64,000 bases of DNA. Origin: Shewanella livingstonensis. GTDB lineage: Bacteria; Pseudomonadota; Gammaproteobacteria; Enterobacterales; Shewanellaceae. The position numbers were made by a program, and so were the translations under genes. The number at the start of each line of letters is the position of its first letter. The first letter of the stretch is position 1. The DNA is taken from assembly GCF_003855395.1 (NCBI RefSeq), contig NZ_CP034015.1:3792001-3856000 (forward strand), given 5' to 3'. The notes under the pieces are model-generated. The model saw only the letters and a list, made by a program, of their open reading frames with translations. It was not told where the DNA came from and made no database searches. Below are positions 1-8,410 of the stretch, in pieces.

Positions 1-619
1 TGCTTTGGGCGATTTTGTCTTGCAGTAGTACTCTTGCTTCTGAAAATGACAATCCTACTAATGATATTGGCCCTAAGTCAGGAAACTGTACAGCACCATC
101 ACGACCTACTATCAATTGATAATTATTATTTTCTTTACCGTATAACTGAACATTAATATTGTCGCCAGGGCCTACCATGTATTCATTAGGAACCGGTACG
201 TCGCTTACTGGTGCAAACGTCGTCGGGGAGCCAGCAAACAAGTCGTAACCGAAACGTTTTAATTCAGATTGTTTTTGGTCATCTGTGGCTTCGGTTTTTG
301 CTATGGTTTTAGTTGCTTGGTTAGTTTGTTCGTCTTCTGACTGATCAACAACTGGATCGTGATTTGGTTCAGATTTTGAATTTACATCACGAGGAGTCAC
401 AATTTGTGGGTTACTAATTTGGGCTTGGCCACTTGTTGAACCTGAAAGCATTGATGGATCGATACCATACTGTTTGGCGATGCGTTCTTGTTCTGATTTT
501 GGCAACTGCTTAAATTGTTCAATCATTTGTGGCGAAGGGGTTACAGCTTGTACCTGTGTACTTAAAATAATAACGGCAGATAAGCCAGCTATTAACACGT
601 TTTTGGTTTTATGTAGCAC
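1..619 (-). CDS. Polysaccharide export protein (Wza/SLBB type), 5' part only
   Basis: The reading frame runs off the left edge; about 206 N-terminal residues are visible. It starts at a GTG (619-617) preceded by GGAG at good spacing. Residues 1-25 form a hydrophobic signal segment. An acidic, Ser/Thr-rich linker follows. Near residue 150 the motif EYMVGPGDNINVQLYG is typical of the poly-export/SLBB domain that forms the outer-membrane exit channel for capsule or exopolysaccharide. I see no lipobox cysteine at the N-terminus, unlike E. coli Wza. It is probably the first gene of a polysaccharide operon continuing leftward. An rfaH gene and ops elements lie just upstream on the same strand, suggesting antitermination control. 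The family is seen; the polymer is unknown. Confidence 0.82.
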   Translation of the reverse strand, partial: MLHKTKNVLIAGLSAVIILSTQVQAVTPSPQMIEQFKQLPKSEQERIAKQYGIDPSMLSGSTSGQAQISNPQIVTPRDVNSKSEPNHDPVVDQSEDEQTNQATKTIAKTEATDDQKQSELKRFGYDLFAGSPTTFAPVSDVPVPNEYMVGPGDNINVQLYGKENNNYQLIVGRDGAVQFPDLGPISLVGLSFSEARVLLQDKIAQS

Positions 620-675
620 CAGGTATCTCCAATATTATTTTAGGATTAATAGAAAGTTTGTAATTAAAATGGTTC

Positions 676-785
676 TAGTAACTCGCAGACTCGCCAGAGG
701 ACGGACTTCGTCCTACTCGTGTCGCTGCGCTACTAGGGACAGCTTTGCTGTTAAGATTCTAGAGCATCTAGCATTGAAGCGCTCT
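676..785. repeat. CTAG mini-hairpin cluster, locus 1
   Basis: Short imperfect palindromes with three-base loops stand in series, separated by CTA(G): GGACGGACTTCGTCC, a GTCGCTGCGCTAC-like unit, and ACAGCTTTGCTGT. The same modules occur in the clusters at 11121-11398, 12408-12573, 18875-19065 and 21596-21858. A decayed fragment with the same leading CTCGC..CTCGCCAGAG string lies at about 3315-3365. Confidence 0.6.
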
Positions 786-820
786 CGCATCTGGATTTTT
801 TGAGTTAATCGATTTTCAGG

Positions 821-832
821 TGCGCTACCGTT
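821..832 (-). promoter_or_regulatory. Degenerate ops-like element 3
   Basis: On the minus strand this reads AACGGTAGCGCA followed by CCTG. It keeps the GGTAGCG core of the RfaH-recruiting ops element but departs at both flanks. It sits in the same cg-GGTAGCG-(CG)-yCTG context as the two upstream copies, so it may be a decayed repeat unit. Confidence 0.4.
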
Positions 833-920
833 CCGAGTTGCGCCCACGTAACGAATGAAATTGTTCATTCGAAGCCTTTATAAAATACGTCCTGTATTTT
901 CTCCTTCGGGCCAGCTAAAG

Positions 921-953
921 CTGTTAATAATTGTTCCTGACAATTATTAACAG
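921..953 (-). other. Perfect 14 bp inverted repeat after ops copy 2
   Basis: The arms 921-934 and 940-953 are exact reverse complements (CTGTTAATAATTGT / ACAATTATTAACAG) with a five-base loop. It begins one base downstream of the second ops-like element in the direction of transcription. No T-run follows, so it is not a plain intrinsic terminator; a pause hairpin or protein site is possible. Confidence 0.6.
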
Positions 954-954
954 A

Positions 955-966
955 CACGCTACCGAC
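955..966 (-). promoter_or_regulatory. ops-like element 2
   Basis: The minus strand reads GTCGGTAGCGTG followed by TCTG. It matches the ops element GGCGGTAGCGTG at 11 of 12 positions. It lies between the perfect copy and the export gene. Confidence 0.6.
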
Positions 967-1001
967 CCGCGTGGCGGGCGAGACGCCCTTCGGCGTTCAC
1001 T

Positions 1002-1027
1002 AAAAGACAGAAACTATTCTGTCTTTT
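1002..1027 (-). other. Inverted repeat after the perfect ops element
   Basis: Arms AAAAGACAG and CTGTCTTTT (9 bp) enclose an 8-base loop. It lies 10 bp downstream of the perfect ops element on the transcribed strand. Its role is unknown; the position suggests a pause-associated hairpin. Confidence 0.5.
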
Positions 1028-1037
1028 GCCTTTCAGG

Positions 1038-1049
1038 CACGCTACCGCC
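1038..1049 (-). promoter_or_regulatory. ops element (RfaH recruitment site)
   Basis: The minus strand reads GGCGGTAGCGTG, a full match to the ops element at which a paused polymerase recruits RfaH in enterobacteria. It lies on the coding strand about 300 bp after the rfaH stop and 420 bp before the polysaccharide export start. The perfect match, orientation and location between rfaH and an export gene make this a strong call. Confidence 0.82.
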
Positions 1050-1346
1050 CATGGATTACGGCTTCCAATATGCCCTTCGCTATGCGAAATACTTATTTTT
1101 ATTGACTAATAATCATAACAGCCATTAATCGAGCGAAGAATTATACTCAAAAATCAACTTAAATGCTTGAGTAAAAACCTCTTCACCTAGCTAAATATGA
1201 CAAAATAGCAGATACATCATTCAAGTGGCCAAAAATCAACCGTTATAGATTGAAATAGTTCTTTTTACCGTCAGCAATCATTTAATCAATGGACAATATC
1301 CTACACAATGTGTGGCTATTCTCTGACTTTTGTTCATTTAGTTTTT

Positions 1347-1850
1347 CTAATCATTTTTTGATACAGCTTGCAAATTAGTGAGTTCAACCAGAATTCTTTT
1401 CTGCTGCCCCATTATGTTAAATAATACATGGCAACGCTTATCTGGATTATTTTCATCAAAAATAGCTTCAAGATCTTTAAATGGTCCATCGACAAATTTA
1501 ACTTTATCGCCTTTACCTAAAGGTTTTACCTGTTCTGGTACATAACCTTGAACGCGTCTTTTAAGCGCTGAAATAATTCTGTCGTCAATGGGAGTCATGT
1601 CTTCTCGACAGCCAATGATACGATTTGCACCACGGGTATTGTGGATTTTGCTCACGCTAGTGACTTGAGGATCAAAATAGATAAACAGGTAATTGGGGAA
1701 AAGAGGCGACGTAACCATTTGTTGTTTGTTACGTACCGTTTTTTGCTGGGTGATCACAGGTAAATAACTATCGACTTGTTGTAAAGCCAAATTTTGCTGT
1801 GCACGTAATTCTTCACGTGATTTGCAATACAGTAAATACCAAGATTTCAT
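1347..1850 (-). CDS. rfaH: Transcription antitermination factor RfaH
   Basis: A 167-residue NusG paralogue; E. coli RfaH has 162. RfaH binds RNA polymerase paused at ops sites and suppresses pausing and Rho termination in long surface-polysaccharide operons. The N-terminal NGN domain shows MKSWYLLYCK, SPLFPNYLFIYFDP and NTRGANRIIG, each close to the E. coli protein. The C-terminal KOW region begins near residue 108 with GDKVKFVDGPFKDLEAIF. The gene lies immediately upstream of, and on the same strand as, a polysaccharide export gene with an ops element between. E. coli rfaH is not next to its targets, so this is probably a locally dedicated regulator. A genome may carry several such paralogues; calling this one the general RfaH is an inference. 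Confidence 0.9.
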   Translation of the reverse strand: MKSWYLLYCKSREELRAQQNLALQQVDSYLPVITQQKTVRNKQQMVTSPLFPNYLFIYFDPQVTSVSKIHNTRGANRIIGCREDMTPIDDRIISALKRRVQGYVPEQVKPLGKGDKVKFVDGPFKDLEAIFDENNPDKRCHVLFNIMGQQKRILVELTNLQAVSKND

Positions 1851-2253
1851 TATTACTCGCTTGTTTAAATTTGCTCATCAGTCTGAGCAAGTGACATCCA
1901 TTCACGGCTTAGGATATTAGCAAAATTCCTTAACTATTTGAATGGGTTTTTAGTTGCTAATGCCTATAAATACAGCGTTTAAGTTATCACTTGGCTTTAT
2001 ATTAAACAAAAACACTATCCGTTATTATGTCAATTAGGCAGTAACTAATTGATTTATCATTTGACGTTAGCCCAACAGTTTTAGCAAACGGCGCTCGGTT
2101 AATTTTATTTTATGTGTCATTTACCGATCTTACAAAGGCCACTCACTGCGTTTGTTACCACCGGATCCAAACCTACCTTATCTAAACTCACCTAAGTTAG
2201 GGTTTTCTATTTCCCTTACCTATAAACAAATTTATGTAGCAGTTAGAGAGTGA
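1851..2253. other. Gene-free stretch upstream of rfaH
   Basis: I see no credible coding frame, RNA gene or known repeat. It presumably holds the rfaH promoter, but I could not pick out a convincing -35/-10 pair. Confidence 0.5.
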
Positions 2254-2460
2254 TTAACTAACCTGAACTTGGTATAAGGGATGAACTTAGCTATTTAACA
2301 TCAGCATGTTAACCAAGCTCACTTTCAAGCTTGTCATTTGTTATGCTAACAAGGCGAATTGACGCGTCAATAGCGAGTCTCTTGTAAGTCGATTCAACAT
2401 AGTTAGCAGGACAAGGGGCTGTTTGAAAGACATTTATTATCCCGAGCTCAGGTTAACTAA
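2254..2460. mobile_element. MITE-like element, family M1, copy A
   Basis: About 207 bp. The ends are imperfect inverted repeats: TTAACTAACCTGAACTTGG on the left and TTAGTTAACCTGAGCTCGG on the complementary strand at the right, both then leading into ATAA. The core carries CTTGTCATTTGTTATGCTAACAAG and a GACGCGTC palindrome. The same plan occurs at 15635-15833, 26204-26400, 31262-31453 and 38300-38506. It has no coding capacity. Confidence 0.65.
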
Positions 2461-2605
2461 CGTCTTGGTGTTGTATGGGTTTATATCATATTGCGACTTA
2501 GCGTTGGTTCGATACCGAAACCAATCGTTATCATCACTCACACATTAAGTTTGATATGTCATTAATTTTTACTTGGGATAATAACTGTTTATTTAACCAG
2601 CAACA

Positions 2606-2631
2606 AAAAGCCTCGATAACCGAGGCTTTTT
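2606..2631 (-). terminator. Intrinsic terminator of the DUF4136 gene
   Basis: AAAAGCCTCG / CGAGGCTTTT with a short loop is followed by a T-run on the minus strand. It lies 25 bp after the stop codon of the lipoprotein gene. Symmetric A and T runs could let it work both ways. Confidence 0.8.
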
Positions 2632-2655
2632 AGCATCCTTTTTTAAGATTAAAGG

Positions 2656-3213
2656 TTACTTAGCTGGCTTGGGTGGGTAATTCATCATCACTGCACCAAT
2701 CGCTTGATTTATAGTGTTAATTCGTTCTTGTGGGGTACTTTGCTCACGTACTGTGTCGGCAACAGTACCACGCCAAATTAATTTGCCGGTTTTGTTGTCT
2801 ACCAGGTCAACCATTAGTGTGCCTACATCATATTCGCGAACGGTAGTTTCACTATGAAAACTGCTACCTAACCCCCAGCGGGGTCCGTAATATGGGTTAT
2901 AGCCGAAGTTACTATTAAAAGTATCGACATTGATCTTCTTATCAACTTTAGTAATGTAGTTAACTAGTAAATCTGCATTTTGCTTGTCTGTTTTACTAAT
3001 ACCTTTTTGACTCAGTTGAGTTTCTACTGCTGCACGGACACGTTGATCCATCTGTCCGTCTAAATGATAACCGGCATCTTCATTTTTTTTATCTACCCAT
3101 GAGTAGGTTTTATATTGCTCAAATGATACCGACGGATCGAAGTCTGAGGTTGATTTTAAAGTACTACATGCGCTCAATGCTAATACTGCAGCAACGATAA
3201 ACAGGTTTTTCAT
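2656..3213 (-). CDS. DUF4136 lipoprotein
   Basis: About 185 residues from the ATG at 3213, chosen because GGAG sits just upstream; an earlier in-frame start lacks this. The N-terminus MKNLFIVAAVLALSAC is a lipoprotein signal with lipobox LSAC, so the mature protein should be lipid-anchored at the envelope. The body matches the DUF4136 family: YSWVDK, ADLLVNYITKVDK and GTLMVDLVDNKTGKLIWRG. The molecular role of this family is unknown. It is monocistronic, with its own terminator, and faces a repeat array upstream. Confidence 0.85.
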   Translation of the reverse strand: MKNLFIVAAVLALSACSTLKSTSDFDPSVSFEQYKTYSWVDKKNEDAGYHLDGQMDQRVRAAVETQLSQKGISKTDKQNADLLVNYITKVDKKINVDTFNSNFGYNPYYGPRWGLGSSFHSETTVREYDVGTLMVDLVDNKTGKLIWRGTVADTVREQSTPQERINTINQAIGAVMMNYPPKPAK

Positions 3214-3380
3214 ACAGGCTCCCAAAAAAATATGTTAATAGCTGTAAGCTTATAGAGCACAAAGATGTTGTCAAGTTAACTAGAATTTATAAATGTAGGT
3301 TATAAGGACTAGGTTCAAGGAACTCGCAAGCTCGCCAGAGGGCGCACTCCTTTTAGGTACTAGGTAGGTTTTAAATTTTA

Positions 3381-5318
3381 CCCGCACCTCATCCCTGAAT
3401 GCTTGTATCAGAGATCCAGGTGTATCTCAAACCGTTCGTCATCCTCGAGTGCTTTTATCGGGGATCCACATGTTTCTCAAACCGCACGTCATCCTCGAGG
3501 GCTTTTATCGGGGATCCAGGTGTTTCTCAAACAGCTCGTCATCCTCGAGTGCTTGTATCGGGGATCCAGGTGTTTCTCAAACAGCTCGTCATCCTCGAGT
3601 GCTTGTATCGGGGATCCAGGTGTTTCTCAAACCGCTCGTCATCCTCGAGGGCTTGTATCGGGGATCCAGGTGTTGCTGTTGACTTATCTTTAGGGTTTTA
3701 GGCCTTATGATTAAACACGTAAGAGCTAACACCTGGATTCCGGCTCAACAGCATTGCCGGAACGACGGAGTAGTGGGCGTTATTTGAAATGATGTCGTCA
3801 TAGTTATCACTGAAATACTACACGCCCGTCCTCCCTGAGTACTTGTATCGGGGATCCAGGTGTTGCTCAAACCGCTCGTCATCCTCGAGTGCTTTTATCG
3901 GGGATCCAGGTGTTTCTCAAACCGCTCGTCATCCTCGAGTGCTTGTATCGAGGATCCTGTTGTTGCTCAAACCGCTCGTCTTCCCTGAGTACTTGTATCG
4001 GGGATCCAGGTGTTTCTCAAACCGCTCGTCTTCCCTGAGTACTTGTATCGGGGATCCAGGTGTTTCTCAAACAGCTCGTCATCCTCGAGGGCTTTTATCG
4101 GGGATCCAGTTGTTGCTCAAACCGCTCGTCATCCTCGAGGGCTTTTATCGGGGATCCAGGTGTTTCTCAAACCGCTCGTCATCCTCGAGGGCTTTTATCG
4201 GGGATCCAGGTGTTTCTCAAACAGCTCGTCATCCTCGAGGGCTTTTATCGGGGATCCAGGTGTTTCTCAAACCGCTCGTCATCCTCGAGTGCTTTTATCG
4301 GGGATCCAGGTGTTGCTGTTGACTTATCTTTAGGGTTTTAGGCCTTATGATTAAACACGTAAGAGCTAACACCTGGATTCCGGCTCAACAGCATTGCCGG
4401 AACGACGGAGTAGTGGGCGATGTTTGGATACTCCAATCGCCCGTCTTCCTTGAGTGCTTTTATCGGGGATCCACATGTTTCTCAAACCGCTCGTCATCCT
4501 CGAGTGCTTGTATCGAGGATCCAGGTGTTGCTGTTGACTTATCTTTAGGGTTTTAGGCCTTAAGAATAAACACGTAAGAGCTAACACCTGGATTCCGGCT
4601 CAAAAGCATTGCCGGAACGACGGAGTAGTGGGCGGTGTTTGAAATGATGTCGTCATAGTTATCACTGAAATACTACACGCCCGTCCTCCCTGAGTACTTG
4701 TATTAGGGATCCAGTTACTGATCCAACAGCCCGTCTTCCCAAAATGCTTGTATTGGGGCTAGTTGTTGCTCAAACCGCACGTCATCCTCGAGGGCTTTTA
4801 TCGGGGATCCAGGTGTTTCTCAAACAGCTCGTCATCCTCGAGTGCTTGTATCGAGGATCCTGTTGTTGCTGTTGACTTATCTTTAGGGTTTTAGGCCTTA
4901 AGATTAAACACGTAAGAGCTAACACCTGGATTCCGGCTCAACAGCATTGCCGGAACGACGGAGTAGTGGGCGGTGTTTGAATACTCCAACAGCTCGTCTT
5001 CCCTGAGTACTTGTATTAGGGATCCAGTTATTGATCCAATCGCCCGTCATCCCAAAATGCTTGTATTGGGGCTAGTTGTTGCTCAAACCGCTCGTCATCC
5101 TCGAGTGCTTGTATCGAGGATCCTGTTGTTGCTCAAACCGCTCGTCATCCTCGAGGGCTTTTATCGGGGATCCAGGTGTTGCTGTTGACTTATCTTTAGG
5201 GTTTTAGGCCTTAAGATTAAACACGTAAGAGCTAACACCTGGATTCCGGCTCAAAAGCATTGCCGGAACGACGGAATAGTGGGCGGTGTTTGAATACTCC
5301 AACCGCACGTCATCGCCA
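3381..5318. repeat. BIME-like hairpin repeat array, locus A
   Basis: About 25 copies of a ~50 bp unit are arranged head to tail, in uninterrupted runs at 3421-3670 and 3831-4310. Each unit holds a stem ATCCTCGA / TCGRGGAT with a nine-base loop, then CCAGGTGTTKCTCAAACNG. Runs are punctuated by five copies of a longer module starting near 3671, 4311, 4527, 4868 and 5178. This module has an AT-rich core (TTGACTTATCTTTAGGG) and ends with an inverted hairpin AACACCTGGATTCCGGC...GCCGGAACGACGG. Several units change stem bases but still pair (TCCCTGA/TCGGGGA, CCCAA/TTGGG). Open frames across the array only reflect the repeat. No spacers and no cas genes, so this is not CRISPR. Confidence 0.85.
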
Positions 5319-5345
5319 AATGTTTGTATTTAAGATCCTGATATT

Positions 5346-5435
5346 GCTTTTAGTTCTCTTACAGCTTTTAATTCTTTTAAAGCTTTAGATATTCTTGCAG
5401 CTTTTGATTCTATTGCAGCTTTAGCCTTTATTACT
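5346..5435. repeat. Five imperfect 18 bp tandem repeats
   Basis: Units begin with GCTTT at 5346, 5364, 5382, 5400 and 5418, exactly 18 bp apart, with diverged remainders. The last unit overlaps the final codons and stop of the phosphorylase gene (stop at 5423-5421). It lies between that gene and the hairpin array. Confidence 0.7.
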
Positions 5436-7163
5436 GATCCATACGGTTTGATATGGTTGCAGTTGTATTGTTTTGGTGATGTCTTCGATTTGGATCCCGG
5501 TGAGTAAATCAATCCAGTATTCTGAAATCACTAGATTGAGCTCATTAATGGGCAAGTCGGTGACTTGATCAGACACGTTACTGATGCAGAAGATACTTTG
5601 TTTGCGGTTACGACTTTGACGCCAAAAACCAAATAGTTGTAATCCCAGGTGCAAGGTAAATTGAGTCGCATTGGGATGAAAAGCACTTTGTTGAGTTCGA
5701 ATATTAATTAAATTAGTTAGCGCAGTTAATACCTGGTTATGGTCACTGTTAACATCATTAAGTTGCTCGGTTAATTGTGCTAAATCCCAACGATGACGGT
5801 TAATCGCTCGATTGTGTGATGTGTTTGCCAGCTTTTCATCGTCGTTACGAGTGCCCAGTAGACTGTGAATATAAATACCAGGAATCCCCTCTAGCGCTAA
5901 CATAATGCTATGCGCACATACAAAACGTTGCATGCCCCATGAGTCTTTGCCTTTAGTGGTACCTTGAAGTGCATCAAATAAGGCGATGTTCATTTCGTAA
6001 GGTTTTTGTTGGCCATCTTCTGTTGTTCTAGACGAAATTTTGCCACCAAACTGTTTCATGGTGTCGACTAGCGTATCAATCTCATCATCGTCTAGTAAGC
6101 CCTCCGCTGGGCGCAGACCAATACCATCGTGCGAAGCAATAAAATTAAAGTAGGTTGTACCGTCTTGTGCCGGTGGCATGCTCATAAGCCAACGTTTTAA
6201 ATACAAACAATTGCCCGTGATAAGGCTGTTGATCAACAGCGGTGGCAGCGAAAAGTTATAGATGCAATGTGCTTCGTTAGCATTTCCAAAGTAAGTTAGG
6301 TTTTGAGTGTTGGGAATATTGGTTTCGGTAATAATAATGGCATCTTGTTGGGCATACTCAATTAATGTCCGTAATAAACGTACTACCCCATGAGTTTGCG
6401 GTAAGTTAATTGATTTATTGCCGACTATTTTCCATAAAAACGCTACTGCATCGAGGCGAAAAATACTCACACCTGCATCGAGGTACAGTCGAATAATTCG
6501 CACAAATTCGACTAAGACTTGAGGATTACGAAAATCAAAATCAACTTGATCATGACTAAAGGTACACCACACATGTTGAGTACCACTAGGTGTTTCAGTT
6601 GGTCTTAATAATGCTGAGGTTCTTGGCCTTACAACCGTACTTAGGTCATCACGAGGATCTGCGGTAAAGAAGTAATCATGACCAATACCCTCGCCTTTAC
6701 AAAAATTTTCAAACCATAAACTGCGGCTTGAACAATGATTAATGACTAAGTCTGACATTAATCGTCGTTTGCTGGCAATGGCACTAATGTCTGCCCACGA
6801 GCCAAGGCCTTCGTTAACGCTTGAGTAGTCAATTACCGAAAATCCATCGTCTGAACTGTAAGGAAAAAACGGTAAAATATGCACAGCATTGATACAACTT
6901 AAGTAACTGTCGATAAATTGCGCCAGGGTTGTTAATGGTCGCTCACCTTGTTGCATCACACTGTCACCATACGTGATCATTATGATGTCTTTTTCAGACC
7001 AATGATTTGCAAATGGCTCAGGTACTTGGCAATACTCAGTGATGCGCATGATATCGATTAGCTGAGTTGCCAGCTCTAACGGACTTATGTTTATGTCGAT
7101 ATCATTATAAATGCAGCTAAGTTGTTGCTGCAGCTTTTGCTGTAATCCATCTATTGTTGACAT
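5421..7163 (-). CDS. GH13_18 phosphorylase, probably glucosylglycerate phosphorylase
   Basis: 580 residues, the size of sucrose/glucosylglycerate phosphorylases. The alpha-amylase-fold motifs are intact: FRLDAV with predicted nucleophile D238, IITETN with acid/base E280, and FIASHDGIG with D346. ITETNxP and the genes beside it favour the YcjM-like glucosylglycerate phosphorylase branch over true sucrose phosphorylase; the reaction would release glucose 1-phosphate and glycerate from glucosylglycerate. It is the third gene of an operon after a HAD phosphatase and a glucosylphosphoglycerate-synthase-like enzyme, with a 25 bp gap. No signal peptide, so cytoplasmic. The substrate is inferred from family and context; sucrose is the main alternative. 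The 3' end runs into an 18 bp repeat. Confidence 0.8.
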   Translation of the reverse strand: MSTIDGLQQKLQQQLSCIYNDIDINISPLELATQLIDIMRITEYCQVPEPFANHWSEKDIIMITYGDSVMQQGERPLTTLAQFIDSYLSCINAVHILPFFPYSSDDGFSVIDYSSVNEGLGSWADISAIASKRRLMSDLVINHCSSRSLWFENFCKGEGIGHDYFFTADPRDDLSTVVRPRTSALLRPTETPSGTQHVWCTFSHDQVDFDFRNPQVLVEFVRIIRLYLDAGVSIFRLDAVAFLWKIVGNKSINLPQTHGVVRLLRTLIEYAQQDAIIITETNIPNTQNLTYFGNANEAHCIYNFSLPPLLINSLITGNCLYLKRWLMSMPPAQDGTTYFNFIASHDGIGLRPAEGLLDDDEIDTLVDTMKQFGGKISSRTTEDGQQKPYEMNIALFDALQGTTKGKDSWGMQRFVCAHSIMLALEGIPGIYIHSLLGTRNDDEKLANTSHNRAINRHRWDLAQLTEQLNDVNSDHNQVLTALTNLINIRTQQSAFHPNATQFTLHLGLQLFGFWRQSRNRKQSIFCISNVSDQVTDLPINELNLVISEYWIDLLTGIQIEDITKTIQLQPYQTVWISNKG

Positions 7164-7188
7164 AGAGTGTCCTTGTTAATCATTAGCC

Positions 7189-8409
7189 TCAACTAAACTC
7201 AGCGTTGTCGGCTTCAACTGCGGCTTTAAGTTGTTCAAGTACGTCTGGCATGGCACTGACGACTCGGCTCCATGTTGGCATAAATGGGGTTTCCATTGGG
7301 TTATCTAAAAATCGTTGCCCTGCTGTGACAATATTTTGAGCAAACATTTCTACTGCTTTTTCTTCTAAATGAATATCCGTGGTTAAGCCATTCATTAACG
7401 CATCATTATGATAGGTTTCGACATAATCAAGGGCAACACGGTAATAAGTTGCCTTAAGAGTTCGGAACGATTCCGTGCTAAAAGTATGACCTTGAGTAGC
7501 GAGTTTACGGAAAAAGGCTTTGGTAATGTCTATCGACATTTTAGAAAGGCCGGCATCTTCATTATCTAATGATAAATCTTGATGTTTATGATCGTAATTG
7601 TCGGCAATATCAACCTGACAAATACGATTATGGGCATAGTTGCGCTGCATTTCTGACAGCACGCCAATCTCTAAGCCCCAGTCACTCGGGATACGCAGAT
7701 CGTTGAGTACGTCGCGTCTAAATGAAAACTCACCCGCTAATGGATAGCGAAAACTGTCCATGTATTCTAAATATTCGTTGTAACCAACCACTTTTTTAAG
7801 CGCTTTAATCAATGGTGTTACGAGTAGCCGTGACACGCGGCCATTTATTTTGCCATTAGAAATACGGGCATAATAACCTTTGCTAAACTCGTAATTAAAC
7901 TGCGGATTGGCCACCGGATAAAGCAAACGCGCCAGTAATGACTTCTCATAGGTGACAATGTCGCAATCATGCAGCGCTACCGACTCTGTTTTGCCAGAGG
8001 CCAGAATATAACCCATGCAGTACCATACATTACGGCCTTTACCCAATTCTTTGGGCGCTAAACCTAATGCTTGTAATTTGGCATCTAGTGCTTGTAGACG
8101 AGGACCATCGTTCCAAAGAATGCGGTGATGCTGTGGTAATTCACCAAAGAAACTTAAAGCATGTTGGTATTGCTTGAGATCGGCTCGGTCTAGTCCGATG
8201 ACAATTTCGTCTAAATATGGCACTTGTTTCAATTTACTCACAATACCTTTAAGAGCATCCCCTTCTAACTCGGAATACAGAGACGGAAGAATTAACCCTA
8301 ATGGACGAGTTTTAGAAAATTTTATCAAATCTTGCTCAAGCTCTTCATGGCTGCGTCGTGTTAAATTATGCATTGTGGTTACAATGCCATTTTGATAAAA
8401 GTCGGCCAT
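7189..8409 (-). CDS. Glucosyl-3-phosphoglycerate synthase-like glycosyltransferase
   Basis: 406 residues from the ATG at 8409; GGAGGGG sits just upstream, and the previous gene's stop ends one base before. A GT-A fold transferase: LGLILPSLYSELE at the N-terminus, DEIVIGLDRAD, and a DxD-type metal site HDCDIV near residues 147-152. Family members transfer glucose from an NDP-sugar to 3-phosphoglycerate, the first step of glucosylglycerate synthesis, a compatible solute made under salt stress or nitrogen limitation. Tight coupling to the phosphatase gene before it and the phosphorylase after it supports that pathway. Donor nucleotide and acceptor are inferred from family. Confidence 0.82.
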   Translation of the reverse strand: MADFYQNGIVTTMHNLTRRSHEELEQDLIKFSKTRPLGLILPSLYSELEGDALKGIVSKLKQVPYLDEIVIGLDRADLKQYQHALSFFGELPQHHRILWNDGPRLQALDAKLQALGLAPKELGKGRNVWYCMGYILASGKTESVALHDCDIVTYEKSLLARLLYPVANPQFNYEFSKGYYARISNGKINGRVSRLLVTPLIKALKKVVGYNEYLEYMDSFRYPLAGEFSFRRDVLNDLRIPSDWGLEIGVLSEMQRNYAHNRICQVDIADNYDHKHQDLSLDNEDAGLSKMSIDITKAFFRKLATQGHTFSTESFRTLKATYYRVALDYVETYHNDALMNGLTTDIHLEEKAVEMFAQNIVTAGQRFLDNPMETPFMPTWSRVVSAMPDVLEQLKAAVEADNAEFS

Positions 8410-8410
8410 A

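Larger units (their letters stand above)
620..1346 (-). promoter_or_regulatory. Long leader of the polysaccharide operon (JUMPstart-like)
   Basis: About 730 bp separates the rfaH stop from the polysaccharide export start codon on the minus strand. It contains one perfect and two degenerate ops elements, inverted repeats at 1002-1027, 921-953, 882-900 and 852-871, and a CTAG mini-hairpin cluster at 676-785. I do not believe the short open frames here are genes. By analogy with JUMPstart leaders, it is probably a transcribed untranslated leader where RfaH is loaded. Confidence 0.65.

Noticed and set aside
921..953. Intrinsic terminator in the polysaccharide leader
   Set aside because: The stem is perfect but AT-rich and not followed by a T-run on either strand; better kept as an unassigned inverted repeat.
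474..1128. Plus-strand open frames of 109 and 65 residues
   Set aside because: They lie antisense to the export gene start and across the ops/hairpin leader; no protein family features.
3421..4310. CRISPR array
   Set aside because: The 50 bp periodicity is continuous repeat with no unique spacers of constant length, units vary, and there are no cas genes.
3399..4587. Several 70-160 residue open frames rich in SNRSSSS and RGSRCF
   Set aside because: They exist in all frames, simply translate the 50 bp repeat and have no ribosome sites; artefacts of the array.
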